A stretch of 11,853 nt of DNA from Firmicutes bacterium CAG:124 (GCA_000432135.1 HF990616.1:33926-45778); one strand, 5' to 3'; positions 1-6,652 are shown, counted from the stretch's first letter. Made by a program: numbers and translations. Notes: generated by a model not told the origin, from the sequence alone.

Positions 1-440
1 CGCCCGCCTGCCGCCGCATCCTGTGCTCCGTGGCGGAGGACATCGGCCTTGCCTATCCGCAGGCCATCCCCATCGTCAAGGCCTGCGTCGACAGCGCTTT
101 GCAGCTGGGCCTGCCGGAGGCGCGTCTGCCGCTGGCCGACGCGGTTCTTCTCCTTGCCACGGCCCCGAAGTCCAATTCCGGCTGCATGGCCATCGATGCG
201 GCCATCGCCGATGTGAAGGCAGGCAGAACCGGCCCCGTCCCGCGCGAGCTGCAAAATGTCCACGCCGACGGCACGGGCTTCGAGCGCGACCAGGGCTATC
301 TCTACCCGCACAATTTCCCGAACCACTGGGCCCGGCAGCAGTATCTCCCCGACGTGATCAAAGACCGCGTCTATTACACCTACGGCGACAACAAAACCGA
401 ACAGGCCGCCAAGCGCTACTGGGACGAGATCAAGAAGTGA
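1..440 (+). CDS. rarA: RarA/MgsA-type AAA+ ATPase, C-terminal part (5' end outside window)
   Basis: The reading frame is open from base 3 with no start codon that belongs to it, so only about 145 C-terminal residues are present. The sequence reads RRILCSVAEDIGLAYPQAIP, then LPLADAVLLLATAPKSNS, and near the end YLYPHNFPNHWARQQYLPD. These match the conserved C-terminal (MgsA_C) part of RarA, the bacterial homologue of Mgs1/WRNIP1. The family acts at stalled replication forks, and this region forms the tetramer. The ATPase core (Walker A and B) lies off the left edge and cannot be checked. The gene ends at a TGA (438-440). A GTG at base 30 could be mistaken for a start but lies inside the conserved domain. 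The next base begins a repeat-rich spacer, so co-transcription with the downstream protease is doubtful. Confidence 0.92.
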   Translation, partial: PACRRILCSVAEDIGLAYPQAIPIVKACVDSALQLGLPEARLPLADAVLLLATAPKSNSGCMAIDAAIADVKAGRTGPVPRELQNVHADGTGFERDQGYLYPHNFPNHWARQQYLPDVIKDRVYYTYGDNKTEQAAKRYWDEIKK

Positions 441-454
441 CGCACCGCTCAAGG

Positions 455-480
455 CTCAGTTGGCGGCGGAGCCGACTGAG
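455..480. repeat. Inverted repeat just after rarA
   Basis: CTCAGTTGGC (455-464) pairs with GCCGACTGAG (471-480) around a 6-base loop, giving ten pairs with one G-U. It starts 14 bases after the rarA stop codon. No T-run follows (gggttgcggc), so it is not a standard intrinsic terminator, although it could slow or protect the rarA transcript end. Confidence 0.55.
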
Positions 481-541
481 GGGTTGCGGCAAACAACCGA
501 ACAACTGAAACCCTTTCGGCGAATACGTACTACACCGCGTA

Positions 542-565
542 GGGGCGGACGACTCTGTCCGCCCC
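542..565. repeat. REP-like palindrome A (inverted orientation)
   Basis: GGGGCGGAC (542-550) pairs perfectly with GTCCGCCCC (557-565) around gactct. It is preceded by gta, the reverse of the CTAC tail of the other units, so this copy is inverted relative to palindromes B and C. Confidence 0.7.
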
Positions 566-566
566 G

Positions 567-596
567 GCAGATTGCACCGTTTTTACGGTAATCTGC
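567..596. repeat. Bulged hairpin next to palindrome A
   Basis: GCAGATT (567-573) pairs with AATCTGC (590-596). Inside it, ACCGT (576-580) pairs with ACGGT (585-589) around tttt. The only irregularity is a 2-base bulge (574-575). The hairpin forms the inner part of the inverted unit. Confidence 0.55.
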
Positions 597-618
597 GGCG
601 AATTCGTAACTTCCCAGC

Positions 619-640
619 GGGTCGATGTGGGCATCGACCC
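619..640. repeat. REP-like palindrome B
   Basis: GGGTCGATG (619-627) pairs perfectly with CATCGACCC (632-640) around tggg, and is followed by ctacaac. The same core, with GGGCCGATG arms, appears in split form at 6802-6881 in this window, which shows that the family is dispersed. Confidence 0.72.
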
Positions 641-708
641 CTACAACGAAATAGGGAACCGCTTGCGAATTCGCCGCAAATTCTCATGCAGATGCAACAT
701 CTCCCGGC

Positions 709-729
709 GGGCGGACAAGGCGTCCGCCC
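709..729. repeat. REP-like palindrome C
   Basis: GGGCGGAC (709-716) pairs perfectly with GTCCGCCC (722-729) around five bases, followed by CTAC. Arms and tail match palindrome A in reverse orientation. Confidence 0.7.
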
Positions 730-786
730 CTACGTCGAAACAGGAACGTGCTTACGGATTCGCCGCAAATTTCCATAGAAAGGCTG

Positions 787-1968
787 GTGTCCATTTTGAA
801 AAAATGGCAGAAAAGTTTGATTCTTGTGCTGGCATTTGCCGTCGCAATCCTTGGCTCGGCTATCGTGACCATGCAGCTTACACGCCGCGAGCAAACACCC
901 GCCGAGGCCAAAACGGCGGAGATCGGCGCGTATCTTGACCGGTTCTTCATCGACGATTATGATGAAGATACGCTTGCCGACGCTGCCGCGTCCGCCATGG
1001 TCGAGGCGACCGGCGACCGCTGGAGCTATTACCTGACCGCCGAGGAAAAGAGCAGCTATGATGAGCAGATGCAGAACGCCTATGTCGGCATCGGCGTGAC
1101 CATCACCGCGCAGGAAGAACTCGGCGGAATGCGAATTGAGGCTGTGACCGCAGGCGGCCCGGCGGAGAAAGCCGGACTGCTCACCGGCGATATCATCACC
1201 GAGGTCGAGGGCGAAAAAACGCTTGACCTCGGCATGACAGGGACGCGCACAAAGGTGCGCGGCGAGGAGGGAACCTTCGTGACGCTGACGATCCTGCGCG
1301 GGGAGGAAAGCTTCCCCGTTTCGGTCGAGCGCCGCAGCATCCAGACGCCCGTTGCGACGTATGAAATGCTGGACGGGCAGATCGGCTATATCAAGATCGC
1401 CAATTTCGACACCCGCTGCGCGGAGGAGACAAACGCCGCCATGGACGAGCTGATCGCGCAGGACGCGAAGGCGCTGATCTTTGACGTGCGGAACAATGGC
1501 GGCGGATATAAAAACGAGCTGGTCAAGGTACTGGATAAAATACTGCCGGAGGGCATTCTGTTCCAGAGCGAGGACTATCAGGGCTCGAAGCAAATCGACC
1601 GCTCGGACGCGGACTGCATCGACCTGCCCATGGCCGTGCTCGTCAATCAGGATAGCTATTCCGCGGCTGAGTTTTTCGCCGCCGCGATCCAGGAATATGA
1701 CTGGGGTACGGTTGTCGGAACGAAGACGGTCGGCAAAGGCAATTTCCAGACGGCTTTTACGCTCTCCGACGGCTCCATGCTGAACCTGTCCATCGGCAAA
1801 TACTACACGCCGCAGGGCCGCAGTCTGACCGATACCGGCATCACGCCAGACGTTGAAATCGCCCTTTCCGACGAGGACGACGCAAAACTTTACTACGGTC
1901 AGCTGGAAAAAGCGGACGACGCACAATTACAGGCCGCAATCCGCGAAATCACCCAGAAACTCTCTTGA
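787..1968 (+). CDS. Membrane-anchored S41 family (C-terminal processing) serine protease
   Basis: The product (about 393 aa) is a Ctp/CtpA-type peptidase acting outside the membrane. After a short basic N-terminus a hydrophobic stretch (about residues 10-29, LILVLAFAVAILGSAIV) is a signal anchor. A PDZ domain follows (GIGVTIT ... GGPAEKAGLLTGDII, about 100-190), then the tail-specific protease fold. In NQDSYSAAEF the catalytic serine is S292, and K317 in GTKTVGKGN is the general base. The 25-residue distance equals that of the Ser-Lys dyad in E. coli Prc. The start is uncertain. GTG at 787 and TTG at 796 both lie behind AGAAAGG (777-783), at 3 and 12 bases. A GTG at 748 is in frame but inside a repeat. 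The TGA stop sits inside the -35 box of the greA promoter. The family trims envelope proteins or, in spore formers, signals in sporulation; the substrate here is unknown. Confidence 0.9.
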   Translation: MSILKKWQKSLILVLAFAVAILGSAIVTMQLTRREQTPAEAKTAEIGAYLDRFFIDDYDEDTLADAAASAMVEATGDRWSYYLTAEEKSSYDEQMQNAYVGIGVTITAQEELGGMRIEAVTAGGPAEKAGLLTGDIITEVEGEKTLDLGMTGTRTKVRGEEGTFVTLTILRGEESFPVSVERRSIQTPVATYEMLDGQIGYIKIANFDTRCAEETNAAMDELIAQDAKALIFDVRNNGGGYKNELVKVLDKILPEGILFQSEDYQGSKQIDRSDADCIDLPMAVLVNQDSYSAAEFFAAAIQEYDWGTVVGTKTVGKGNFQTAFTLSDGSMLNLSIGKYYTPQGRSLTDTGITPDVEIALSDEDDAKLYYGQLEKADDAQLQAAIREITQKLS

Positions 1969-1993
1969 CATCCCTATCTTTGCCCGATATAAT
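1965..1993 (+). promoter_or_regulatory. Consensus sigma-A promoter for greA-lysS
   Basis: TTGACA (1965-1970) and TATAAT (1988-1993) are both perfect, with an ideal 17-base spacer. Transcription should start near base 2000, leaving a leader of about 60 bases before greA. The -35 box contains the TGA stop of the upstream protease gene, so the two units are packed with no terminator between them. Confidence 0.9.
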
Positions 1994-2016
1994 GTCTGCT
2001 GAATCACTGTAAATAC

Positions 2017-2056
2017 CGGGCGTTTTCTGCCCGATCGATTATGGAAGGAACGATCG
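2017..2056 (+). promoter_or_regulatory. greA leader with two mutually exclusive hairpins
   Basis: CGGGC (2017-2021) can pair with GCCCG (2029-2033). CGATCG (2032-2037) can pair with CGATCG (2051-2056), which places the greA ribosome site GGAAGGA (2043-2049) in a 13-base loop. The two helices share bases 2032-2033, so they cannot both form completely. The pairing is seen directly; a regulatory role is inference. Confidence 0.4.
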
Positions 2057-2060
2057 TAAA

Positions 2061-2534
2061 ATGGCAAAAGAATTCAAGATCAGTGCGCTCCGCCTCAAGG
2101 AGCTGGAGCAGGAGCTTTTTTATCTGAAGACGACCCGCGAGAAGGAAGTCGCCGAGCAGATCAAGGAGGCGCGTTCGTTCGGCGACCTCTCCGAGAACAG
2201 CGAATACGACGAGGCCAAGAACGAGCAGGCCAAGCTTTATGGCCGCATCGCCGAGGTTGAAAATATTCTCGCCCATGCCGTCATTATTGACGAGACAGAG
2301 GACTCCGAGGGCAAGATCGGCCTCGGCTGCACCATCAAGGTCGAGGATATGGAGACGGGTGACGAGGAGCTTTACGCCATCGTCGGTTCGCAGGAGGCCA
2401 ACCCCATGGAATGCCGCATTTCCGACGATTCCCCGTTCGGCAAGGCACTGCTTGGCCACAAGGTCGGCGACATTGTTGAGGTTGAGGCCCCCATCGGCGT
2501 GCTCAAGTATAAGATCCTGACGGTTGAAAAGTAA
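2061..2534 (+). CDS. greA: Transcription elongation factor GreA
   Basis: The 157-residue product has the normal GreA length and build. An N-terminal coiled coil (about 5-75) bears the conserved acidic tip DLSENSEYDEAKNEQ (42-56), which enters the RNA polymerase secondary channel and stimulates cleavage of backtracked transcripts. A C-terminal FKBP-like domain (about 80-157) contains SPFGKALLGHKVGD and ends in LKYKILTVEK. The invariant tip acids D42 and E45 are present, so the cleavage function should be intact. The ATG follows GGAAGGA by 11 bases, a long but workable gap. lysS begins 23 bases after the stop, and the greA-lysS order is common in Firmicutes. Expression should be high because of the consensus promoter. 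Confidence 0.96.
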   Translation: MAKEFKISALRLKELEQELFYLKTTREKEVAEQIKEARSFGDLSENSEYDEAKNEQAKLYGRIAEVENILAHAVIIDETEDSEGKIGLGCTIKVEDMETGDEELYAIVGSQEANPMECRISDDSPFGKALLGHKVGDIVEVEAPIGVLKYKILTVEK

Positions 2535-2557
2535 CGAATCAGAAAAAGAGGATAGCT

Positions 2558-4525
2558 ATGGAACAGGAAAACAGGAATCAGCAGAACGCGGCCCCGCAGG
2601 TCAGCCTCGGCGACCAGATCAAGGTCCGCCGCGAAAAGCTCGCGCAGCTGCAGGCGGAGGGCATGGACCCGTTTGCCATCACCCGCTTCGTCAGCACCAC
2701 GACCGCACAGGAGATCAAGGAGCATTTTGACGAGATGGAGGGCAAGCCCGTCTCCATTGCGGGCCGTCTCATGTCCAAGCGCGGCATGGGCAAGGTGTCC
2801 TTCTGCGACTTGCAGGACAAAACAGGCCGCATCCAGCTCTACGCCCGCAAGGACGAAATGGACGAGGCCGAATATAACCGCTTCAAGAAATACGACATCG
2901 GCGATATCGTCGGCGTCGAGGGCGAGATCTTCCGCACGCAGCGCGGCGAAATGTCCGTGCGCGCGAAGACCATCACGCTGCTGTCCAAGTCCCTGCTGCC
3001 GCTGCCCGAGAAGTTCCACGGCCTGACCGACAAGGAGACGCGCTACCGCCAGCGCTATGTCGATCTGATCGTGAACCCGGAGGTCAAGCGGAATTTCATC
3101 ATCCGTTCGCAGTTCATCAAGCATCTGCGGGATTATCTGGACAATATGGGCTATATCGAGGTCGAAACGCCCGTTCTCAATACCATCGCGGGCGGCGCGG
3201 CGGCAAGACCCTTTATTACGCACCACAATACGCTCGATATCGATATGTATATGCGTATCGCGACCGAGCTTCCTCTGAAGCGCCTGATCGTCGGCGGCAT
3301 GGACCGCGTGTATGAGGTCGGCCGCATCTTCCGCAACGAGGGCATGGACCCCAAGCACAACCCCGAATTCACCACGGTCGAGCTCTACCAGGCCTACGCC
3401 GATTTCCACGACATGATGGACATCGCCGAGGGCGTTTACACCACCTTCGCCCAGAAATACCTCGGAACCTATGAGCTGAACTGGATGGGCGAAACGATCG
3501 ATCTGACCCCCGGCTGGCCGCGGCTGACGATGGTAGATGCCGTCAAGCAGTATGTCGGCGTTGATTTCGGCGCGATCACTGACGACGCAGAGGCCGTTGC
3601 TGCGGCAAAGGCAGTCGGCGTCGAGCTGGCGGAGGCTGCCGAAAAGACATGGGGCAACGCGCTTTACGCCTGCTTCGACCAGAAGGTCGAGGAGCATCTG
3701 GTGCAGCCGACCTTTATCACGATGTACCCGGTCGAGGTCAGCCCGCTGACCAAGCGCAGCCCGGAGGACCCGCGCCTGACCGAGCGCTTTGAGTTCTTCA
3801 TCTGCCGCAGCGAGATGGGCAACGCCTATTCCGAGCTGAACGACCCCATTGACCAGCGCGAACGCTTCATGAAGCAGGTCGAGCAGCGCGAACGCGGCGA
3901 CGACGAGACGGAAATGCTCGACGAGGATTTCCTCACCGCGCTTGAATACGGTATGCCCCCCACGGGCGGCATGGGCATGGGCATCGACCGCGCCGTCATG
4001 CTCTTCACCGGCGCAGACACCATCCGCGACGTCATCCTGTTCCCGACGATGAAGCCGCTGGACGTTCCCAAGACGAAAAAACCGGAGGAAGCCGGTATCA
4101 TCGGCGGCGCGACGAGCACAGTCGAGATCGAGGTCAAGGACGAGCCGATTGATTTTTCTAACGTCGAGATCGAGCCGCTGTTCAAGGACTATGTGGACTT
4201 CGAGACGTTCTCCAAGTCCGACTTCCGCGCCGTCAAGGTCAAGGCGTGCGAGGCAGTCAAAAAGTCCAAGAAACTCCTGAAATTCGTGCTGGATGACGGC
4301 ACCGGCACCGACAGAGTCATCCTTTCCGGTATCCACGAGTACTACGAGCCGGAAGAGCTCGTCGGCAAGACCTGCGTCGCCATCACGAATCTGCCGCCGA
4401 GGCCCATGATGGGCATCGACTCCTGCGGGATGCTCATTTCCGCCGTCCACCACGAGGAAGGCGTCGAAAAACTCCATCTTCTGATGCTCGACCCGCACAT
4501 CCCCGCGGGCGCAAAGCTGTATTAA
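2558..4525 (+). CDS. lysS: Lysyl-tRNA synthetase (class II) with C-terminal tRNA-binding domain
   Basis: This enzyme charges tRNA-Lys with lysine in the cytoplasm. Residues about 65-150 form the OB-fold anticodon-binding domain (VSIAGRLMSKRGMGKVSFCDL). The class II core follows: motif 1 region near 180-210, motif 2 RIFRNEGMDPKHNPEF (257-271), motif 3 GMGMGIDRAVMLF (471-483). A usual LysRS ends soon after motif 3, near 500 residues. This one has 655. After a linker (505-545), residues about 546-655 form an EMAPII/Trbp111-like domain (FETFSKSDFRAVKVKACEAV ... NLPPRPMMGIDSCGMLISA), as at the end of many MetG proteins. There it is a non-specific tRNA-binding module. ATG at 2558 follows AGAGGA (2547-2552). 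The extension is in frame with no sign of a sequencing join. Confidence 0.96.
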   Translation: MEQENRNQQNAAPQVSLGDQIKVRREKLAQLQAEGMDPFAITRFVSTTTAQEIKEHFDEMEGKPVSIAGRLMSKRGMGKVSFCDLQDKTGRIQLYARKDEMDEAEYNRFKKYDIGDIVGVEGEIFRTQRGEMSVRAKTITLLSKSLLPLPEKFHGLTDKETRYRQRYVDLIVNPEVKRNFIIRSQFIKHLRDYLDNMGYIEVETPVLNTIAGGAAARPFITHHNTLDIDMYMRIATELPLKRLIVGGMDRVYEVGRIFRNEGMDPKHNPEFTTVELYQAYADFHDMMDIAEGVYTTFAQKYLGTYELNWMGETIDLTPGWPRLTMVDAVKQYVGVDFGAITDDAEAVAAAKAVGVELAEAAEKTWGNALYACFDQKVEEHLVQPTFITMYPVEVSPLTKRSPEDPRLTERFEFFICRSEMGNAYSELNDPIDQRERFMKQVEQRERGDDETEMLDEDFLTALEYGMPPTGGMGMGIDRAVMLFTGADTIRDVILFPTMKPLDVPKTKKPEEAGIIGGATSTVEIEVKDEPIDFSNVEIEPLFKDYVDFETFSKSDFRAVKVKACEAVKKSKKLLKFVLDDGTGTDRVILSGIHEYYEPEELVGKTCVAITNLPPRPMMGIDSCGMLISAVHHEEGVEKLHLLMLDPHIPAGAKLY

Positions 4526-4541
4526 TTTGAATTAAAATTAC

Positions 4542-4584
4542 AAAAAGCTGGAATGCACAGACCCTTGTGCATTCCAGTTTTTTT
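4542..4584. terminator. Bidirectional intrinsic terminator between lysS and the blaR1-like gene
   Basis: A perfect 12-bp stem, CTGGAATGCACA (4548-4559) with TGTGCATTCCAG (4566-4577), has a 6-base loop. Seven T residues follow (4578-4584) and an A-run precedes it (4542-4546). It ends the greA-lysS transcript. Because of the A-run, it also works for the convergent operon whose last gene stops at 4606. Confidence 0.93.
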
Positions 4585-4605
4585 ATGGATTTCTGCCCGC
4601 AGACC

Positions 4606-6084
4606 TCATTCCAGTGCGGAGGCCAGTGCGTCGAGCGGGTCGACGGCTTCGCCGTCGCGGAAAACGCTCAGGTGCAGGTGCGGGCCAGTGGCCCAGCCGG
4701 TCGCGCCGACGGCGGCGATGACCTGCCCCTGCGCAACTGTGTCCCCGGATTCGACATAGAATGCGCGCAGGTGTGCGTACATCGTCTGCACGCCGTTTTC
4801 ATGCTCCAGCGTCACATGATAGCCGTAGGCTTCGCTGTAGCTGCAATCCAGCACCGTTCCGGCCGCGACGGCCAGCACATTTTGTCCCGCCTCGGCTTCG
4901 AGATCAACGCCGCTGTGAAACGATTCCTTCTGCGTCAGCGGGTGGACTGTCCAGCCATACGCATCCGTCACGGCTGCGTCCGCGTCCTCCAGCGGCCAGA
5001 CGTAGGCGGGGGCTTCTGCTTCCGGCTCCTGCGCGGCAGGGGCCGGAGTTATAACCGGGTCAATGTGAATGACCGGCTGATTAACCGGCGCTTCGGGTGT
5101 TTCGGCCTGCTCCTGCATGGCGACGGGCGCTTCCGGGACGCGTGCGGCGGTCTGCGCCTGCGTTGCAAGCACGCCTGCTGCAAGCAGGAACAGCGCCGCA
5201 GTAAGCGCGCCCGTCCAGACGGGGAGTCTGCGGAAGCGCAGAATCGCGCGGACGCGCTCCTCCGCACAGCTTTTTGCAAAGCTGCTGCAAAGGGGAGAGG
5301 GCTTTGTCTGCCGCTGCGCCATGTCAAGAAGCGCCAGCGCGTAGGGCTTCTTGCAGGCCGGGCCGAGCGCACGCAGAACGGCCTCGTCGCAGGCCAGCTC
5401 CATATCGCGGTTCGCAAGGCGCACCATAATCCAAACCAGCGGGTTCCACCAGTACAGGCACAAACAGACAATCAGCAGCAGCTTGCGCAGGCAGTCTTTG
5501 CGGCGGATATGCGCCAGCTCATGTGCCAGAACAAGCTGAAACTGCGGCTGACCGGCCGGCAGATCGTCCGGCAGCAGTACCGTCGGGCGGAAAACGCCGA
5601 ACGTCAGCGGGGCGCGGCGGCTTTCGGTCACACAGATCCTCGGGTCGCGCAGAAAGCGGAACCGATCAAGCAGCGCGTCGACGGACGGCTGCGGCAGAAT
5701 GCGCCGGGGATGGAACCGGCGCGTCGTGCAGACATAGCCGGCTGCCAAATACGCGGCAAGCAGCGCTGCGATCCCGAACCAGAGCAGCAGCCGCCAGTCC
5801 GTCCCCGATCCGGCGGCGGACGCGGTCTGCGCCGCAGAGAACTGCGGGAAGGGGAGCAGCGCAGACGCAATAGGCGCGGTCTGCGGCTCCGCCGTGCCGC
5901 GCAGCAGGTTCCAGACGCTCAGCCGCGTCGGGATCTCGACCGGCAGCAGGAACCGAATCGCGGCGGTGCACCAGAGCGCCGGGAAAAGCCTTCGGGGCAG
6001 ATGATCTTTCAGCGTCAGCCGCAGCGCGAGGATCAGGAGAACCAGCGCGCTTCCGCCAAGGACTGCCGCCTGCACACCCTTCAT
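4606..6084 (-). CDS. BlaR1/MecR1-like M56 metalloprotease receptor with extracellular M23 (LytM) peptidase domain
   Basis: The product (492 aa) is a membrane receptor-protease fusion. Hydrophobic segments lie near residues 5-24, 35-48, 98-118, 202-220 and 289-309. The zinc site HELAH (188-192), with ELACDEAVL (229-237) downstream, marks the M56 protease that in BlaR1 inactivates the BlaI repressor. After the last membrane segment a Pro/Glu-rich linker (311-360) leads to an M23 endopeptidase domain (about 362-485) instead of a penicillin-binding sensor. M23 residues H390 and D394 (HSGVD), H438 (YAHL), and H469 and H471 (HLH) are all present, so it should be able to cleave peptidoglycan cross-bridges. 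The start at 6084 overlaps the blaI stop as ATGA, implying coupled translation. Upstream frame extension to 6300 is a shadow of blaI. The signal sensed is unknown; no beta-lactamase gene is nearby. Confidence 0.9.
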   Translation of the reverse strand: MKGVQAAVLGGSALVLLILALRLTLKDHLPRRLFPALWCTAAIRFLLPVEIPTRLSVWNLLRGTAEPQTAPIASALLPFPQFSAAQTASAAGSGTDWRLLLWFGIAALLAAYLAAGYVCTTRRFHPRRILPQPSVDALLDRFRFLRDPRICVTESRRAPLTFGVFRPTVLLPDDLPAGQPQFQLVLAHELAHIRRKDCLRKLLLIVCLCLYWWNPLVWIMVRLANRDMELACDEAVLRALGPACKKPYALALLDMAQRQTKPSPLCSSFAKSCAEERVRAILRFRRLPVWTGALTAALFLLAAGVLATQAQTAARVPEAPVAMQEQAETPEAPVNQPVIHIDPVITPAPAAQEPEAEAPAYVWPLEDADAAVTDAYGWTVHPLTQKESFHSGVDLEAEAGQNVLAVAAGTVLDCSYSEAYGYHVTLEHENGVQTMYAHLRAFYVESGDTVAQGQVIAAVGATGWATGPHLHLSVFRDGEAVDPLDALASALE

Positions 6085-6437
6085 GCCTCCTGCGCCTCCA
6101 CCAGCGCGCGCAGCCGCGCCAGCTCGTCTTTGGACAGTGAGCGGTCGGACAAAATCGATGCGAACAGCAGCTCCGCCGAGCCGCCGAAGACCTTGTCGAC
6201 CAGCGAATCGGCCTCCTCCTTCTGCGCCTGCCGCTTGGTGATCGCCGCATGGCAGACAAAATTTGGCTCCCGCCGCTCGATCGCGCCCTTGTCGATGCAT
6301 TTTTTGATCACGGTATAGGTTGTGTTCTTGTTCCAGCCGATGGAATCCGCCAGCCGCAGGGAAATTTCCTTTGCCGTGCGGTCATTCTCCTGCCAGAGCA
6401 CTTCCATGACCTTCCATTCCGAATCAAACAGCTTCAT
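6081..6437 (-). CDS. blaI: BlaI/MecI/CopY family transcriptional repressor
   Basis: This 118-residue winged-helix repressor has the family's usual length. The N-terminal half is a DNA-binding domain: FDSEWKVMEVLW at the start, then AKEISLRLADSIGW, with recognition helix NKNTTYTVIKKCIDKGAI (36-53). The C-terminal part (about 75-118) is the dimer region, where homologues are cut by BlaR1-type proteases. ATG at 6437 follows GGGAGG (minus strand, 6449-6444) by six bases. It overlaps the receptor gene by four bases, forming a two-gene operon. Its promoter and the divergent one overlap ACTATC-type repeats (6470-6553), so self-repression is expected. The symbol denotes the family; a role in beta-lactam resistance is not shown. 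Confidence 0.93.
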   Translation of the reverse strand: MKLFDSEWKVMEVLWQENDRTAKEISLRLADSIGWNKNTTYTVIKKCIDKGAIERREPNFVCHAAITKRQAQKEEADSLVDKVFGGSAELLFASILSDRSLSKDELARLRALVEAQEA

Positions 6438-6467
6438 AAACAGCCTCCCATTCCAACTCTTACGTCC

Positions 6468-6553
6468 AGACTATCACATTCGTCCAAATCTGTCAAGAGG
6501 ACTTGACAAACGCAGACTACTGTGATAGTTTACAAATAGACTATCGCGATAGT
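6468..6553. promoter_or_regulatory. Mirror-symmetric divergent promoters with BlaI-type operators
   Basis: For blaI (minus strand) the -35 is TTGACA (6496-6491) and the -10 TAGTCT (6473-6468), 17 bases apart. On the plus strand TTGACA (6503-6508) and TAGTTT (6526-6531) are also 17 apart. ACTATCACA (6470-6478) and TGTGATAGT (6521-6529) are exact reverse complements. Their centre, 6499.5, is also the centre of the two -35 boxes. A third site, the perfect palindrome ACTATCGCGATAGT (6540-6553), sits just past the expected plus-strand start. TGTGATAGT also completes an imperfect site of this type (6516-6529, 11 of 14 bases shared). The sites fit the dyad style of BlaI/MecI operators; binding by the adjacent BlaI is inference. 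Confidence 0.75.
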
Positions 6554-6562
6554 ACAGCGAGG

Positions 6563-6570
6563 AAAGGAGG
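6563..6570 (+). promoter_or_regulatory. Strong ribosome binding site with no start codon after it
   Basis: AAAGGAGG is a full Shine-Dalgarno match directly downstream of the plus-strand promoter and operator. Six bases later, where a start codon belongs, the sequence is ATC (6577-6579). No ATG, GTG or TTG occurs in the following 25 bases. The frame from 6577 stays open to 6999 but its translation runs through hairpins and repeat fragments and looks non-coding. Confidence 0.55.
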
Positions 6571-6652
6571 TTCCGCATCCCTTTTACACAAACAACCAAC
6601 CATACATACAGCAAGACAAAACGCATATTAGAAATTTGCGGCTGCCGTCCAA

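Larger units (their letters stand above)
441..786. repeat. Mosaic of REP-like palindromic repeats between rarA and the S41 protease
   Basis: I see no convincing gene in these 346 bases. They hold a chain of inverted repeats listed separately (455-480, 542-565, 567-596, 619-640, 709-729). These are linked by a shared short sequence, gaattcgccgcaaattc (667-683), its near copy ggattcgccgcaaatttc (757-773), and a reversed copy around 591-605. Each unit has the same order: this linker, then about 25-30 bases, then a G/C-rich palindrome ending CCCCTAC. One unit is inverted and two are direct. The layout resembles bacterial interspersed mosaic elements. The last linker runs to within about a dozen bases of the protease start, so that gene's promoter must lie inside the repeats or further upstream. 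Confidence 0.7.

Noticed and set aside
441..786. CRISPR array
   Set aside because: Repeated short motifs are present, but units differ in orientation and spacing and are palindromic; no regular repeat-spacer pattern.
730..1926. Minus-strand ORF (398 codons) opposite the S41 protease
   Set aside because: Shadow of a gene with intact PDZ and catalytic residues; no start signals on the minus strand.
2372..4498. Long minus-strand ORF (708 codons) opposite greA and lysS
   Set aside because: Antisense shadow of lysS caused by GC-rich third positions. The plus-strand frame has all LysRS motifs, and the minus frame has no ribosome site or recognisable domain.
6085..6300. N-terminal extension of the BlaR1-like frame upstream of 6084
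   Set aside because: It lies wholly inside blaI in another frame, is low in hydrophobic residues, and the ATGA overlap start at 6084 gives the expected membrane segment at once.
4567..6318. Plus-strand ORF (583 codons) opposite the BlaR1-like gene
   Set aside because: Composition is Arg/Gln-rich shadow sequence; the opposite strand encodes both metalloprotease domains.
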